Below are positions 36,243-44,327 of a DNA stretch of 64,000 bases, piece after piece. The notes under the pieces are model-generated. The model saw only the letters and a program-made list of their open reading frames with translations, was not told where the DNA came from and searched no databases. The position numbers and the translations under genes were made by a program. The DNA is taken from contig NZ_MDZC01000046.1 in NCBI RefSeq assembly GCF_001816165.1, positions 62,001 to 126,000 of the forward strand, in the 5' to 3' direction. The stretch comes from Hymenobacter glacialis. GTDB taxonomy: Bacteria > Bacteroidota > Bacteroidia > Cytophagales > Hymenobacteraceae. The number at the start of each line of letters is the position of its first letter. Position 1 is the first letter of the stretch.

Positions 36243-36491
36243 ATGCCTGATTCTTCATCTACTAACTGGGCCGACATGGCCGCCTCCCTGCTCGGTAAGC
36301 TTTCGGGGGGATTGGAACTAAGCTGCGCATTCGACCAGATAGAGCTGCAAGTACCCAACCCGCAAAACCCAACTGCCCCCGCCGCTACCTGGAAGCTGAA
36401 CGGCTCGTTGCGCATCCGCACCCGTGGCGACCAGCCTGCCGCCCCCGCCACGCCCCAGCTGCCCGCCAGCGCTGCCCAGCCCGGTGCCTAG
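36243..36491 (+). CDS. Small protein of unknown function, first of an overlapping pair
   Basis: 82 residues (MPDSSSTNWADMAASLLGKL...), with a short amphipathic N-terminus, a beta-hairpin-like core (LELSCAFDQIELQVPNP) and a proline/alanine-rich tail. ATG 36243 follows a good promoter box at 36167; a longer frame to 36096 covers the promoter. Its stop overlaps the next start (GTG 36484), so the two should be translated together. No family recognised. Confidence 0.5.
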   Translation: MPDSSSTNWADMAASLLGKLSGGLELSCAFDQIELQVPNPQNPTAPAATWKLNGSLRIRTRGDQPAAPATPQLPASAAQPGA

Positions 36492-36822
36492 TTCGCTGGA
36501 GATAGAGGCCCAGCTCGTCATCACCTGGAACGGCCACGACCTGCAGCTTGTAGCTGCCGGTACCTACCTCATTCTCAATGTTCCCAGCCAGCAGGTGCTC
36601 GACCTGCTCACCGCGGGTCCTCCCAAGCCACCCGGCGCGCCCAAAAAGGCAAAATCAGACGGCCCGGACCCTCTGCAGCAAATCAACGATTTGGCCCGCC
36701 AGCTGGGCTGGGTGCTCGATTTGCGGGTGGGGGGCAAAACCTACGTGACATTTGGGGTGCAGCGCACGCCCAAAATCACGCTGAATGCCGTGCTGGGTAA
36801 AATCGGCTCGTTTTTCAAGTAG
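36484..36822 (+). CDS. Small protein of unknown function, second of an overlapping pair
   Basis: 112 residues from GTG 36484 (VPSSLEIEAQLVITW). Two beta-rich halves, LEIEAQLVITWNGHDLQLV and WVLDLRVGGKTYVTFG, are joined by a Pro/Lys linker (GPPKPPGAPKKAKSDGP). The first half echoes the core of the preceding 82-residue protein, so the two may be related or form a heteromer, an inference from weak similarity. The frame is open back to 36424, inside the previous gene. No function is assigned. Confidence 0.5.
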   Translation: MPSSLEIEAQLVITWNGHDLQLVAAGTYLILNVPSQQVLDLLTAGPPKPPGAPKKAKSDGPDPLQQINDLARQLGWVLDLRVGGKTYVTFGVQRTPKITLNAVLGKIGSFFK

Positions 36823-36903
36823 CAAGCTTTGCCCAGCAAAATTGGTCGCGGCTGCAACTAATTTGACTGCAAGTAGTTTGGGAGGAATAGTTCTTTCCAC
36901 CCG

Positions 36904-37557
36904 ATGAAATCCGAACACGATTCCCGCAACCGAGTGGGTGCCTCGCAGCGGCCGTCTGCCTTTGGCCGCATCGAACGCCTGCCGCCATTGGTGGTGGCCC
37001 TTTACCTCGCCCTGCTTGGCATCACTGTCATGTTTGCCATGCTGCTGGTGGCGTACGTGAGCGCGCGGCTGCGCAGCGGTGTCCCAACGGGGCTGCACGC
37101 GCTACCCCGCTATTTTTCCGTTAGCACCATTGCGCTGGTTATAAGCGGCTTCACTGTTGGGCAGGCGCGGCGCCTCTATGCCCAGGACGACCTGCCTACG
37201 CTGGCCCGCTGCCTGGGCGGCACACTGATTTTAGGCGCTGTGTTTGCGGGCCTGCAGGTGCTGGGCTGGCGCGAATTATTGGGCAACGGGGTGCTCTTTC
37301 AGGGCGAGACCAGCAACAGCAGCGGCCAGTTCATCTACCTGATTTCGGCGCTGCACGTGGCGCACTTGCTCGGTGGCATGCTGTTTTTACTCGTCATGAT
37401 GCTGCGCGTTATCCATGCCAATCGGGATGCCGTGCGCACCCTGGTTTTCATTCGCAACCCCTACCAGGCCCAGCAGCTGCGGCTGATGGCCACCTACTGG
37501 CATTTTGTCGACGTGCTGTGGGTCGTGTTATTTGCCGTCTTTCTGTTCCTGTATTAG
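36904..37557 (+). CDS. Haem-copper oxidase subunit III-like protein
   Basis: A 217-residue protein with five predicted membrane helices. The last two, ISALHVAHLLGGMLFLLVM and LMATYWHFVDVLWVVLFAV, hold the conserved histidine/glutamine and W-H-F-V-D pattern of cytochrome oxidase subunit III. It lacks the first two helices of the seven-helix mitochondrial form, as in many bacterial subunits. Subunits I and II are not in the window, so it is either a stray copy or serves an oxidase encoded elsewhere. A ~35-residue basic leader precedes helix 1. Confidence 0.8.
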   Translation: MKSEHDSRNRVGASQRPSAFGRIERLPPLVVALYLALLGITVMFAMLLVAYVSARLRSGVPTGLHALPRYFSVSTIALVISGFTVGQARRLYAQDDLPTLARCLGGTLILGAVFAGLQVLGWRELLGNGVLFQGETSNSSGQFIYLISALHVAHLLGGMLFLLVMMLRVIHANRDAVRTLVFIRNPYQAQQLRLMATYWHFVDVLWVVLFAVFLFLY

Positions 37558-37573
37558 CCAGTGCTGGTGTGGT

Positions 37574-37717
37574 TGGCTGGCGCGCGTCTGCGACGCGTGA
37601 CCGACTGGGCTCGAGCCTGTGGCTCGCTATTGGACAATAGGTATATGACGTACAAGTTCAATGCCCGAGCCGCAGGCTCGAACCCAGCGGGCAACGCGTC
37701 GCAGACGCGCGCCAGCC
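37574..37717. repeat. Long GC-rich palindrome with perfect 24-base outer arms
   Basis: GGCTGGCGCGCGTCTGCGAC... (37574-37597) is perfectly mirrored at 37694-37717; a second inner pair (CTCGAGCCTG.GGCTCG at about 37609-37631 and 37664-37684) nests inside. It lies between the convergent oxidase subunit III and CHU_C genes. A similar CGCGTGCGACGCG core occurs near 29277. Confidence 0.85.
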
Positions 37718-37742
37718 AGCTATACCCGCTGCAGTTTAAATT

Positions 37743-40016
37743 TTACGGAATTACTTCCAGCCAGCCGCGGTACTTGCGGCCGTCGGTGTAGGTCACGTAG
37801 TAATAGTACACGCCGCCCGTGCCCTGGCCGGGCCAGCGAAATTCCCGGTCCGTTGACTCGTAAACCTGCTGGCCCCAGCGGGTGTATATTTTGAGGCTGC
37901 CAAAGCGGGCATCGCAGAAGTTGGGCGGCAGGTCGGGCAGGCGGAAATAGTCGTTTTGCCCGTCGCGGTTGGGGGTGATGACGTTGTAAAGCTTTACGGC
38001 CAGCGTGTCGGGGCTTTTCACCTGCAGCTGCACTCTCTGCACCTGCGGCAGGGGCTTGCAGGTGGCATCCACCAGCTGGAAGGTCACGATGAGGCTGCGG
38101 TGCAGATTGGCGGCGGCGCAGCTCACGTCCCAGGTAAACGTGCCACTGGCGGTGCCAGTGCCGTTTTTGGCCTCGAAACGCATGCCCACCGCAGCCAGGT
38201 CGAATCCTTCTTTTCCATCAATTGAACTGCCGGTAGCCGTCAGGGTCAGTCCGTCGCGGTCCAGGTCTATGCCGCTGAAGGTGGCCGTGTAGCGCTGGCC
38301 CAGCGGCAGCTCCACCAGCGGTATCTCGGCCGCTTTAGCCGGCGGCAGCGTCGAGGCCAGGGTCGGTGCCTGGTTGCGGTAGCTCACTATAATGGGCACG
38401 GTCACGCTGGCCGCCTGCCGCTCGTTGCAGGGCGAAGTGACCGCCGAGAACGTAAAGTTGAAAACGGAGTCAGGCCTCACCACGGCACGGCAATCTACGC
38501 GCCACGTGAAGCGCCCGCGCCGCTCGGCCCCTTGTGTGCCCTGCGAGAGCGTGGCCCCCAGGTCGGCGGGGTTGAAGCCCTGGCCCGTCATTTCCAGTTG
38601 CACCGCGTCATCATCAGGGTCGGTGCCAATGACGTCGAAGCTAAGCAAATCGCCGATGCGGGCGCGTATGGGCAGGGCCGGGCCGGCAGTGGTCGACAGG
38701 CGCGGTGGGGAATTGGGTGGCCGCATGGCCGTAAATGCCACCCGCACGGTGTCGCGTTTGGGCAGGCTGCAGCCATCATCGCCCACCACCACGTCCAGAA
38801 AAAACACCTTGCCCTTGGTGTCAATGCATTCCGGAAAGCAGAGGGTGGCCGTGAGGGTATCGGGGGCGCCGGGACTGCGCACCGCGCCACTAGTGGCCGT
38901 GGTAAAATTGGGCAGCAGCCCCGAAAAATTGACCGCCTTCAACGACAGGGAGAGGCGGGAGTTCCGGTCGGCATCGGTGAAAGCCACGCGCACGCAGCGG
39001 TTGCCACCGGGCACCAGGCGCAGGGTGTCGCGGCCCGGGCGGTAGGCTACCCGGCCCGTGGGCGCGGGCAGCAGCGCCAGGCTGGGTTTGGTGTTGGTGG
39101 CGCAGTCCGAGCGCACCATCAGCTGGAAGTCGCGCCGGGTTTCGCCAATTTTCTCGCCGCCGCGGTACTCCGTGCAGCGCACCCCAAACACAAACAGGCC
39201 CTGGTCGGTGGGCCGCACCGTGAGCCGACCCGTTTGCGCGTTGATGGCCAGCGTGGGGGCACCCGGAATCTGATTGGTGGCACTCAAGCCCGGCTTCCAG
39301 GTAATAAGCGGGTAGGGGGCCGGGTTGGCCGCGGCGGGCTTGGGCAGGTCTGAAAACGAATTGCCATTGAGGGGCGTCACCATGTCGTAAACCAGCGAGT
39401 CGCCGTCGGCATCCTGGCCTCCAAAGTCGTAGTAAAACAACTCGTTGATGCACGCGTAGTCGGCCAGCGGCGGGAAGATGCGGGGCGTGGAGTCAATGAA
39501 CGGCTGCCCGCGCCGCACCACGGCCGGAAACTCAAGGTAGAAAGCCTGCGCCGCGGTGTTGGGCGACTGAATGTTGCTGATGCTGTTGTTGCGGCAGCAG
39601 CGCTCCACGGCCACGTAGTAGCCCTGCGGGCTGTTGTAAATGGCAGGCAGCAGCTGAATAGCCCGGCTGTACACCAGCCGCCGCGTGCTCAGCGTGGATT
39701 TCACGCAGGCCGGGTTGGTGTAGTTCACGAACGTGTTGCTCACCAACGGCAAGAGCACATTGGCCATCCGCCGGTTGGTGCTTTTCTCGAAGATGCTGGC
39801 GGTCAACTCCCCGTCCAGGGCGCTGGGGCTGCCGTTGGCGGCATCAAAATACAGGTTGAGCTGCAGCGTATAGGTATCGCCCGTGCCGTGCACCAGCTCC
39901 ATTTCGCCGCCCACAATATGCGTACCCCATGCCTGGCCCACGAGCACAAGCCAGCTGCATAAGAACAGCAGGATGGCTGACCGTGCCGGGCCGGACAAAC
40001 GGAAGTTGAAGGGCAT
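37743..40016 (-). CDS. Large exported protein with gliding-motility (CHU_C) C-terminal domain
   Basis: 757 residues: signal peptide (AILLFLCSWLVLVGQAWG), then several beta-sandwich/cadherin-like repeats (GTDPDDDAVQLEMTGQG, SGIDLDRDGLTLTATGSS with calcium-type Asp clusters), and a C-terminal domain starting YNVITPNRDGQNDYF and continuing SLKIYTRWGQQVYES...GVYYYYVTYTDGRKYRGW, the CHU_C/type IX-related sorting domain of Bacteroidota. It should be a cell-surface or secreted adhesin-like protein. ATG 40016 is preferred over 40079. Confidence 0.88.
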   Translation of the reverse strand: MPFNFRLSGPARSAILLFLCSWLVLVGQAWGTHIVGGEMELVHGTGDTYTLQLNLYFDAANGSPSALDGELTASIFEKSTNRRMANVLLPLVSNTFVNYTNPACVKSTLSTRRLVYSRAIQLLPAIYNSPQGYYVAVERCCRNNSISNIQSPNTAAQAFYLEFPAVVRRGQPFIDSTPRIFPPLADYACINELFYYDFGGQDADGDSLVYDMVTPLNGNSFSDLPKPAAANPAPYPLITWKPGLSATNQIPGAPTLAINAQTGRLTVRPTDQGLFVFGVRCTEYRGGEKIGETRRDFQLMVRSDCATNTKPSLALLPAPTGRVAYRPGRDTLRLVPGGNRCVRVAFTDADRNSRLSLSLKAVNFSGLLPNFTTATSGAVRSPGAPDTLTATLCFPECIDTKGKVFFLDVVVGDDGCSLPKRDTVRVAFTAMRPPNSPPRLSTTAGPALPIRARIGDLLSFDVIGTDPDDDAVQLEMTGQGFNPADLGATLSQGTQGAERRGRFTWRVDCRAVVRPDSVFNFTFSAVTSPCNERQAASVTVPIIVSYRNQAPTLASTLPPAKAAEIPLVELPLGQRYTATFSGIDLDRDGLTLTATGSSIDGKEGFDLAAVGMRFEAKNGTGTASGTFTWDVSCAAANLHRSLIVTFQLVDATCKPLPQVQRVQLQVKSPDTLAVKLYNVITPNRDGQNDYFRLPDLPPNFCDARFGSLKIYTRWGQQVYESTDREFRWPGQGTGGVYYYYVTYTDGRKYRGWLEVIP

Positions 40017-40099
40017 CGAACGAGGAAAAGGAGCGAACCAAATGCGGTGAGAGCCGAAATATACGGCCTCAAAACCCAACTCTTCAAGGCTGGAAACGG

Positions 40100-40130
40100 T
40101 TTGGAAACCGGCGCGGGCCCCTTACTTTGG
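40100..40130 (+). promoter_or_regulatory. Bacteroidota-type promoter of the M1 peptidase gene
   Basis: TTTG (40100-40103), 19 bases, then TACTTTGG (40123-40130): an exact spacing match to the TTTG-N19-TAnnTTTG consensus. Confidence 0.75.
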
Positions 40131-40215
40131 CGGCTTGGCCAGCGGCCTCCCTGGCAGTGTATTATATTACGCTGCCATTGGGTTGTTTCCTTTGGTTCAT
40201 CTTCTTGTTTGCGGC

Positions 40216-42297
40216 ATGCGTCTGTCTTTCTACTGGTTTACTCTGAGTATTTTAATTGCTGTAACAGGGGTGGCGCAAGGCCAGGCCCTGGCGCCTGGAA
40301 TGCTGCCCCGGGCCGTGAGTCAGGAGCTAATCACCAGCGGGCAGGTATGCGCCACGGGCCGCGTGAAATCAGCTCTGCGTTCCACTACGAGTTCGGTGGC
40401 CCACCGCCGTAAAATGGACCGGTACGATGTGAAGTACTACAAGCTGGACCTTGCCCTGGAAAACACCTCGCTCAACGTGGCCGGGTCGGTGCTCATGCGC
40501 TTCCGGGTAGGCAGCCAGCCACTTGATTCGCTGGCTTTCGAACTCTATCAGGCACCTGCCGGCTCGTCTGCCAGCGCCGCCAGCCTGCTTATAGATTCCG
40601 TAGTGGTGGACGGGCGCAAATCGCCCGGCATTCGGCGCAAGGGCCCCGACGCCACCGCCAAACTCGCGGTAGTAGCAGCGGCCAACGCCCTGGTCGATGC
40701 CCGCATTTACTACCACGGCACGGCGCCGAGCGGGCAGTCGGCGGCCATTGGCAACGGGCTCAGCAACCGCAAAGAAGTACACCTGGAGCCCGTCAACGGG
40801 TCCCCCAACTTCCCATACAATGTTACCTGGTCGCTGTCGGAGCCGTTTTCGGCGCACGAGTGGTTTCCCTGCAAGCAGGTGCTCACCGACAAAGCCGACT
40901 CGGTGGACGTGTGGGTGACCACCGCGGCCACCAACAAAGTGGGTTCCAACGGTGTGCTGGTGCGCACCGTGCCCGTGGCCGGCAACAAGGTGCGCTACGA
41001 GTGGAAATCGCGCCATCCCATTGCCTACTACCTCGTTTCGGTGGCCGTAGCACCCTATTTGGAGTACGTAAACTACGCCAACCCCGTGGGCGGCCCGCGC
41101 ATTGCCATCGTCAACTACGTCTACAACCAGGATTACCTCGACTTCTGGAAAAGCCGCATCGACCTGACGCCGGGATTCATCGAAAACTTCTCGGCCCTGG
41201 CCGGGCCGTATCCTTTTGCCAATGAGAAATACGGGCACGCCACGGCGCCCATTTACGGCGGCATGGAGCACCAGACCATGACCACACAGGACGGTTTTCC
41301 CTTCACTCTCACGGCCCACGAGCTGTTTCACCAGTGGTTCGGCAACAACGTGACCTGTGCCAGCTGGGAAGACATCTGGTTGAATGAAGGCTTCGCTTCC
41401 TACGGCGAATACCTGTCGTTGCAGGCCTTCAGCACTCCTGAAAATGCCCGCGGCTGGATGAACGAGGCCCACCGCCTCGCGCAGTTCAGCAGCGGCAGCC
41501 TTTACGTGACCGACACCACATCGGTGGCCCGCATTTTCGACTATTACCTGAGCTACAAAAAGGGCGCGGGCGTGATACACATGCTGCGCTACCTGCTAAA
41601 TGACGATGCCAAGTTCTTCCGGGCGCTGCGCACCTACCAGAGCCAGTTTGGAGGGGGCACGGCCCGTACCGCCGACCTGCAGCGGGTGTTTGAGGCCGAA
41701 GCGGGCCGGTCGCTGGACTATTTCTTTCAGCAATGGTACCGTGGCCGGGGCTACCCCACCTTCACCGGGCGCTGGAATCAGGGCGGCAGCCGCTTTGTGC
41801 TGCGGGTAGATGAATCGGTTTCGCAACCGGCCGTGACGCCGTTCTTTGAAACCGATGTCGATTACCTGCTCACCTTCACCAACGGCACCACCCAAACCGT
41901 GCGTCTGCGCCAGCAGCAGCCCCGCGAAACCTTTGAGTTAACAGTTTCTGGCGAAGTAGCCAGCGTTGTAGTAGACCCCGCCCAGTGGCTGATGGACTTG
42001 CCCGCCGCCGCCCCAACCCGCGACAACACCCTGCTGGCCACCCGCCCCAACGCCGCCCTGCCAGCCCTGGGCCTGTACCCCAACCCCTGCCACCACGAGC
42101 TGACCCTGCAGGGCCTGGCCGCTGCGACCGCTGCTGTCCAGGTGCGGGACGCTACCGGCCGGCTGGTGCTGCGTCAATCCGTGAGTGCCAGCCAGCCCCA
42201 GCTCGACACGCGGGCCCTGCGGCCGGGCCTGTACTACCTGCTCCTCACGAGTGCCCAGGGCCAGCCCGCTGGGCACGGTCAGTTTGTGAAGGAGTAG
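40216..42297 (+). CDS. Secreted M1-family metallopeptidase with T9SS sorting domain
   Basis: 693 residues. Signal peptide LSFYWFTLSILIAVTGVAQG; M1 catalytic domain with the exopeptidase motif YGGMEHQTMT and zinc site HELFHQWFGNN followed 18 residues on by the third ligand in NEGFASYGEY; then a C-terminal type IX sorting domain (LGLYPNPCHHEL... LRPGLYYLLLTSA). The type IX system would export it and cut or anchor this tail at the surface. It probably degrades peptides outside the cell. ATG 40216 fits the promoter at 40100-40130. Confidence 0.93.
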   Translation: MRLSFYWFTLSILIAVTGVAQGQALAPGMLPRAVSQELITSGQVCATGRVKSALRSTTSSVAHRRKMDRYDVKYYKLDLALENTSLNVAGSVLMRFRVGSQPLDSLAFELYQAPAGSSASAASLLIDSVVVDGRKSPGIRRKGPDATAKLAVVAAANALVDARIYYHGTAPSGQSAAIGNGLSNRKEVHLEPVNGSPNFPYNVTWSLSEPFSAHEWFPCKQVLTDKADSVDVWVTTAATNKVGSNGVLVRTVPVAGNKVRYEWKSRHPIAYYLVSVAVAPYLEYVNYANPVGGPRIAIVNYVYNQDYLDFWKSRIDLTPGFIENFSALAGPYPFANEKYGHATAPIYGGMEHQTMTTQDGFPFTLTAHELFHQWFGNNVTCASWEDIWLNEGFASYGEYLSLQAFSTPENARGWMNEAHRLAQFSSGSLYVTDTTSVARIFDYYLSYKKGAGVIHMLRYLLNDDAKFFRALRTYQSQFGGGTARTADLQRVFEAEAGRSLDYFFQQWYRGRGYPTFTGRWNQGGSRFVLRVDESVSQPAVTPFFETDVDYLLTFTNGTTQTVRLRQQQPRETFELTVSGEVASVVVDPAQWLMDLPAAAPTRDNTLLATRPNAALPALGLYPNPCHHELTLQGLAAATAAVQVRDATGRLVLRQSVSASQPQLDTRALRPGLYYLLLTSAQGQPAGHGQFVKE

Positions 42298-42322
42298 CGC
42301 TCTGACGTTTGCTTTGAAACCG

Positions 42323-42361
42323 AAAAGAGCGCCTTTCAACATTGTTGAAAGGCGCTCTTTT
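42323..42361. terminator. Strong bidirectional hairpin terminator
   Basis: Perfect 18-base arms AAAAGAGCGCCTTTCAAC and GTTGAAAGGCGCTCTTTT with a 3-base loop between the M1 gene and the convergent frameshifted gene. Confidence 0.85.
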
Positions 42362-42381
42362 GACGTAAAAGGCGGTAGCGC

Positions 42382-42952
42382 CTAAAAAGAGGAGTGATAC
42401 ACCGGAATCAGTGCCTCCGTAGTTTCATTGGGGGGAGGCGCATCGAGCAAGGCTTGCAGCAACTCATCAAAGGTACAGGCCGGCGTAAACCAGGGCTCGA
42501 GAACGGGATTGTTCGCGATGCGAATAAATACGGGTTGGCGGTCCACATCCACCAAGTCGATGGTGACCAAGCCGAACCGCTGGTTGCAGTGCCCGGTTTG
42601 GGCAGTCGGTGGGATTGGGCTTGAAAAACTGCTTGAGCGTGGTCTCGGTGTGGTGCTCGTGCTGGTTGGCCAATTTGTCGGCGCAGGCGCGGTGGTAGCC
42701 CAGGTCCACCAGCCGCTCGCCCAGGTGCTCAAAGAAGTGCCGGAAATTGCCCGGCCCAATGCTGGCATGATACAGCAGCAGGGCTCCCTGGCTACCCTGT
42801 TCCTGCACCAGCTGCACCTGAAAACCCCGGGTGCCCGCCGCGCCGCCCTTGCGCAGGTGGTACGCTTTGAAGTACGGGGCCAGCCAGTTCAGGTACACGC
42901 GCTGCGCTACCCAGCGGGCATGGCGCTTCGCCTGAGCGGGCGAAAGCACCAC
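42382..42952 (-). pseudogene. Frameshifted gene of unknown function
   Basis: Two overlapping minus-strand frames appear to be one gene: 42952 to about 42600 encodes MVLSPAQAKRHARWVAQRVY... to FKPNPTDCPN, and the sense continues in another frame (GHCNQRFGLVTIDLVDVDRQ to IPVYHSSF) down to the stop at 42382. Both halves have gene-like codon use and together would make ~190 residues. The shift lies near 42585-42605. A sequencing error is possible. The GTG at 42952 is the only usable start after an in-frame stop at about 42985. No family is recognised. Confidence 0.6.
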
Positions 42953-43134
42953 GCCTGCCAGGCTGCCGGAGCAGCCGCCTGGGGGCGAAACAGATTATGA
43001 ATGAAGTTGAACAAAGTGTGGGGGAGAACTGCTGACGAAACACCCTCTTGGGCAAATAGTTTAGGTCAGATGCGGCGAATGCCCGGTTTGGGGCAGCCCG
43101 TAATACCCATTTTGGCAAGGTGGTGCCACAAACA

Positions 43135-43166
43135 AAGGCCGGCCCTTCGCGAAAAAGGCCGGCCTT
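43135..43166. terminator. Hairpin terminator of the DUF2147 gene
   Basis: AAGGCCGGCC and GGCCGGCCTT form a perfect stem with flanking A/T-rich bases, 30 bases downstream of the stop at 43197 on the minus strand. Confidence 0.7.
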
Positions 43167-43196
43167 GGCAGCTGCGTTTTGCGAGCCGGTCAGGGG

Positions 43197-43637
43197 TTAT
43201 TTAACCCGCGTCCAAGTCTGGGATTTGCCGATGAGCGAGAAGCCAATGTAGCCCTTCACCTCCATGGTGTTGGCGTTCTCCATCTTCATGTAGCACGAAT
43301 AGGACTTGCCGCTTTCCGGGTCGTAGATTTTGCCATCGTCCCATTTGTTGTCTTCATCGTACTCGAAACCCTGCATGAACACCATGCCCAACCGAGGACG
43401 GCTCCGGAGCGTGGCGTTGGGGTTTTGGGTGTCGGTTTTGGGCTTGCCCGTGGCCGGGTCGTTGGGCACGGTCAGGCTCACGATTTTACCGCAGAGCTTA
43501 TTGCCGCACTTGTAAATCTCGAACGTGGCTTTCTTCTCCGAATTGGTCCAAATCCCGAGGGGCGACATGGTCTGGGCGGAGGCCATGCTCGTCAGGCCCA
43601 GTACGAGGGCGAATACGAAGAGCAGTGTTTTTTTCAT
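43197..43637 (-). CDS. Exported DUF2147 protein
   Basis: 146 residues: signal peptide KKTLLFVFALVLGLTSMASA, then a single DUF2147 domain (SPLGIWTNSEKKATFEIYKC, GNKLCGKIVSL, GMVFMQGFEYDEDNKWDDGKIYDPESGKSYSC). The domain is a lipocalin-like beta-barrel of unknown ligand found in periplasmic proteins; its cysteine pair probably forms a disulfide. A single-gene unit with its own terminator. Confidence 0.88.
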   Translation of the reverse strand: MKKTLLFVFALVLGLTSMASAQTMSPLGIWTNSEKKATFEIYKCGNKLCGKIVSLTVPNDPATGKPKTDTQNPNATLRSRPRLGMVFMQGFEYDEDNKWDDGKIYDPESGKSYSCYMKMENANTMEVKGYIGFSLIGKSQTWTRVK

Positions 43638-43856
43638 TTGTTGATGAACTTTTGGGTGGAGTTGAGGGGAAAAGATAAGGCGAAATATTCAGTAGGTCCG
43701 CTGGAACAGCTCACTAGCCTTGGGCAAGTTTACTGCCAACTTCATGCTTTCTTGAAAAAGGGGCGATATTGGTGCCCAAATGCAAAAAAAAGAAACCTGT
43801 AAATCAGCGCTAAAGCTATAATTGGGGCGGTTTTAACGAAAAAAAACGCCACAAAT

Positions 43857-43886
43857 TTTGAACCTTAGTCCCTGCTATTAACTTTA
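43857..43886 (+). promoter_or_regulatory. Bacteroidota-type promoter of a small transcript
   Basis: TTTG (43857-43860), 18 bases, then TAACTTTA (43879-43886), close to TTTG-N19-TAnnTTTG. It points into the gene-free stretch 43890-44230, where no ordinary gene follows on this strand until 45052. Confidence 0.6.
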
Positions 43887-43892
43887 CCGCTC

Positions 43893-44227
43893 AGTAGTGA
43901 GTACTACGGCCTTACCCAAGCAACCCTAAGGTGCTGGGCCGCGCGGGTGAGGTTATGTCGAACGTAAAGAAAGGAGGTACAAAATGTCTGGTAGTCCCAA
44001 ACAAATCCTGCCAAGCCTGTCGAATGTCGTACGCTTCACCGCAGTACGCGCCTAACAACAGCTTCGTGGGGTAGCTCCTAAGGCTGCCCACATTCGGCCA
44101 GGTCTTATCTCTAAGGAGTGGACGCCGGAGCTGTACCCCAGTTTCGCCGCTCGGTAAGATTTGAAGGATTAGATGCCCGGTTTGCCCAGTCGCCCTTTAG
44201 TGGGACGGCAGAGGCAGGCCGGGCATC
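43893..44227 (+). ncRNA. Putative structured small RNA carrying a short ORF
   Basis: The 690-base gap 43638-44327 holds no normal gene. Downstream of the promoter at 43857 are the 23-codon ORF at 43984, then a long-range stem pairing GGGGTAGCTCC (44068-44078) with GGAGCTGTACCCC (44127-44139, two-base bulge) and a GATGCCCGG/CCGGGCATC hairpin (44172-44227) without a T-run. The segment CTCCT (44075-44079) could pair instead with the Shine-Dalgarno AGGAG (43972-43976) or with AGGAG at 44114-44118. It is not tmRNA, SRP RNA or RNase P RNA by inspection. Ends are estimated. Confidence 0.4.
43984..44055 (+). CDS. 23-residue ORF with consensus Shine-Dalgarno
   Basis: ATG 43984 to TAA 44053-44055 encodes a 23-residue peptide beginning MSGSPKQILPSLSN and ending VVRFTAVRA, basic and mildly amphipathic. 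It is preceded by AAAGGAGGTAC, with GGAGG (43973-43977) six bases before the ATG. Bacteroidota mRNAs seldom use Shine-Dalgarno sequences, so this perfect site is notable and unlike the other genes here. It could be a leader peptide, a regulatory uORF or a small protein. No homologue is recognised. Confidence 0.45.
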   Translation: MSGSPKQILPSLSNVVRFTAVRA

Positions 44228-44327
44228 GCTGCGTTTCCGGAGGGTTGAATGTTGAGGATTGCGTTTTTTGCTGATTATGTGCGTCAGCCCAGCGAACTCA
44301 ACTTGCAACCCTCAAAACCCAACCCCT

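Noticed and set aside
42792..43118. 108-codon minus-strand frame overlapping the frameshifted gene
   Set aside because: Arginine/proline-rich out-of-frame shadow; the other two frames make a coherent protein.
43890..44230. tmRNA, SRP RNA or RNase P RNA
   Set aside because: None of their core motifs (tag-reading frame with CCA end, SRP tetraloop, P4 helix GAGGAAAGUCC) is present.
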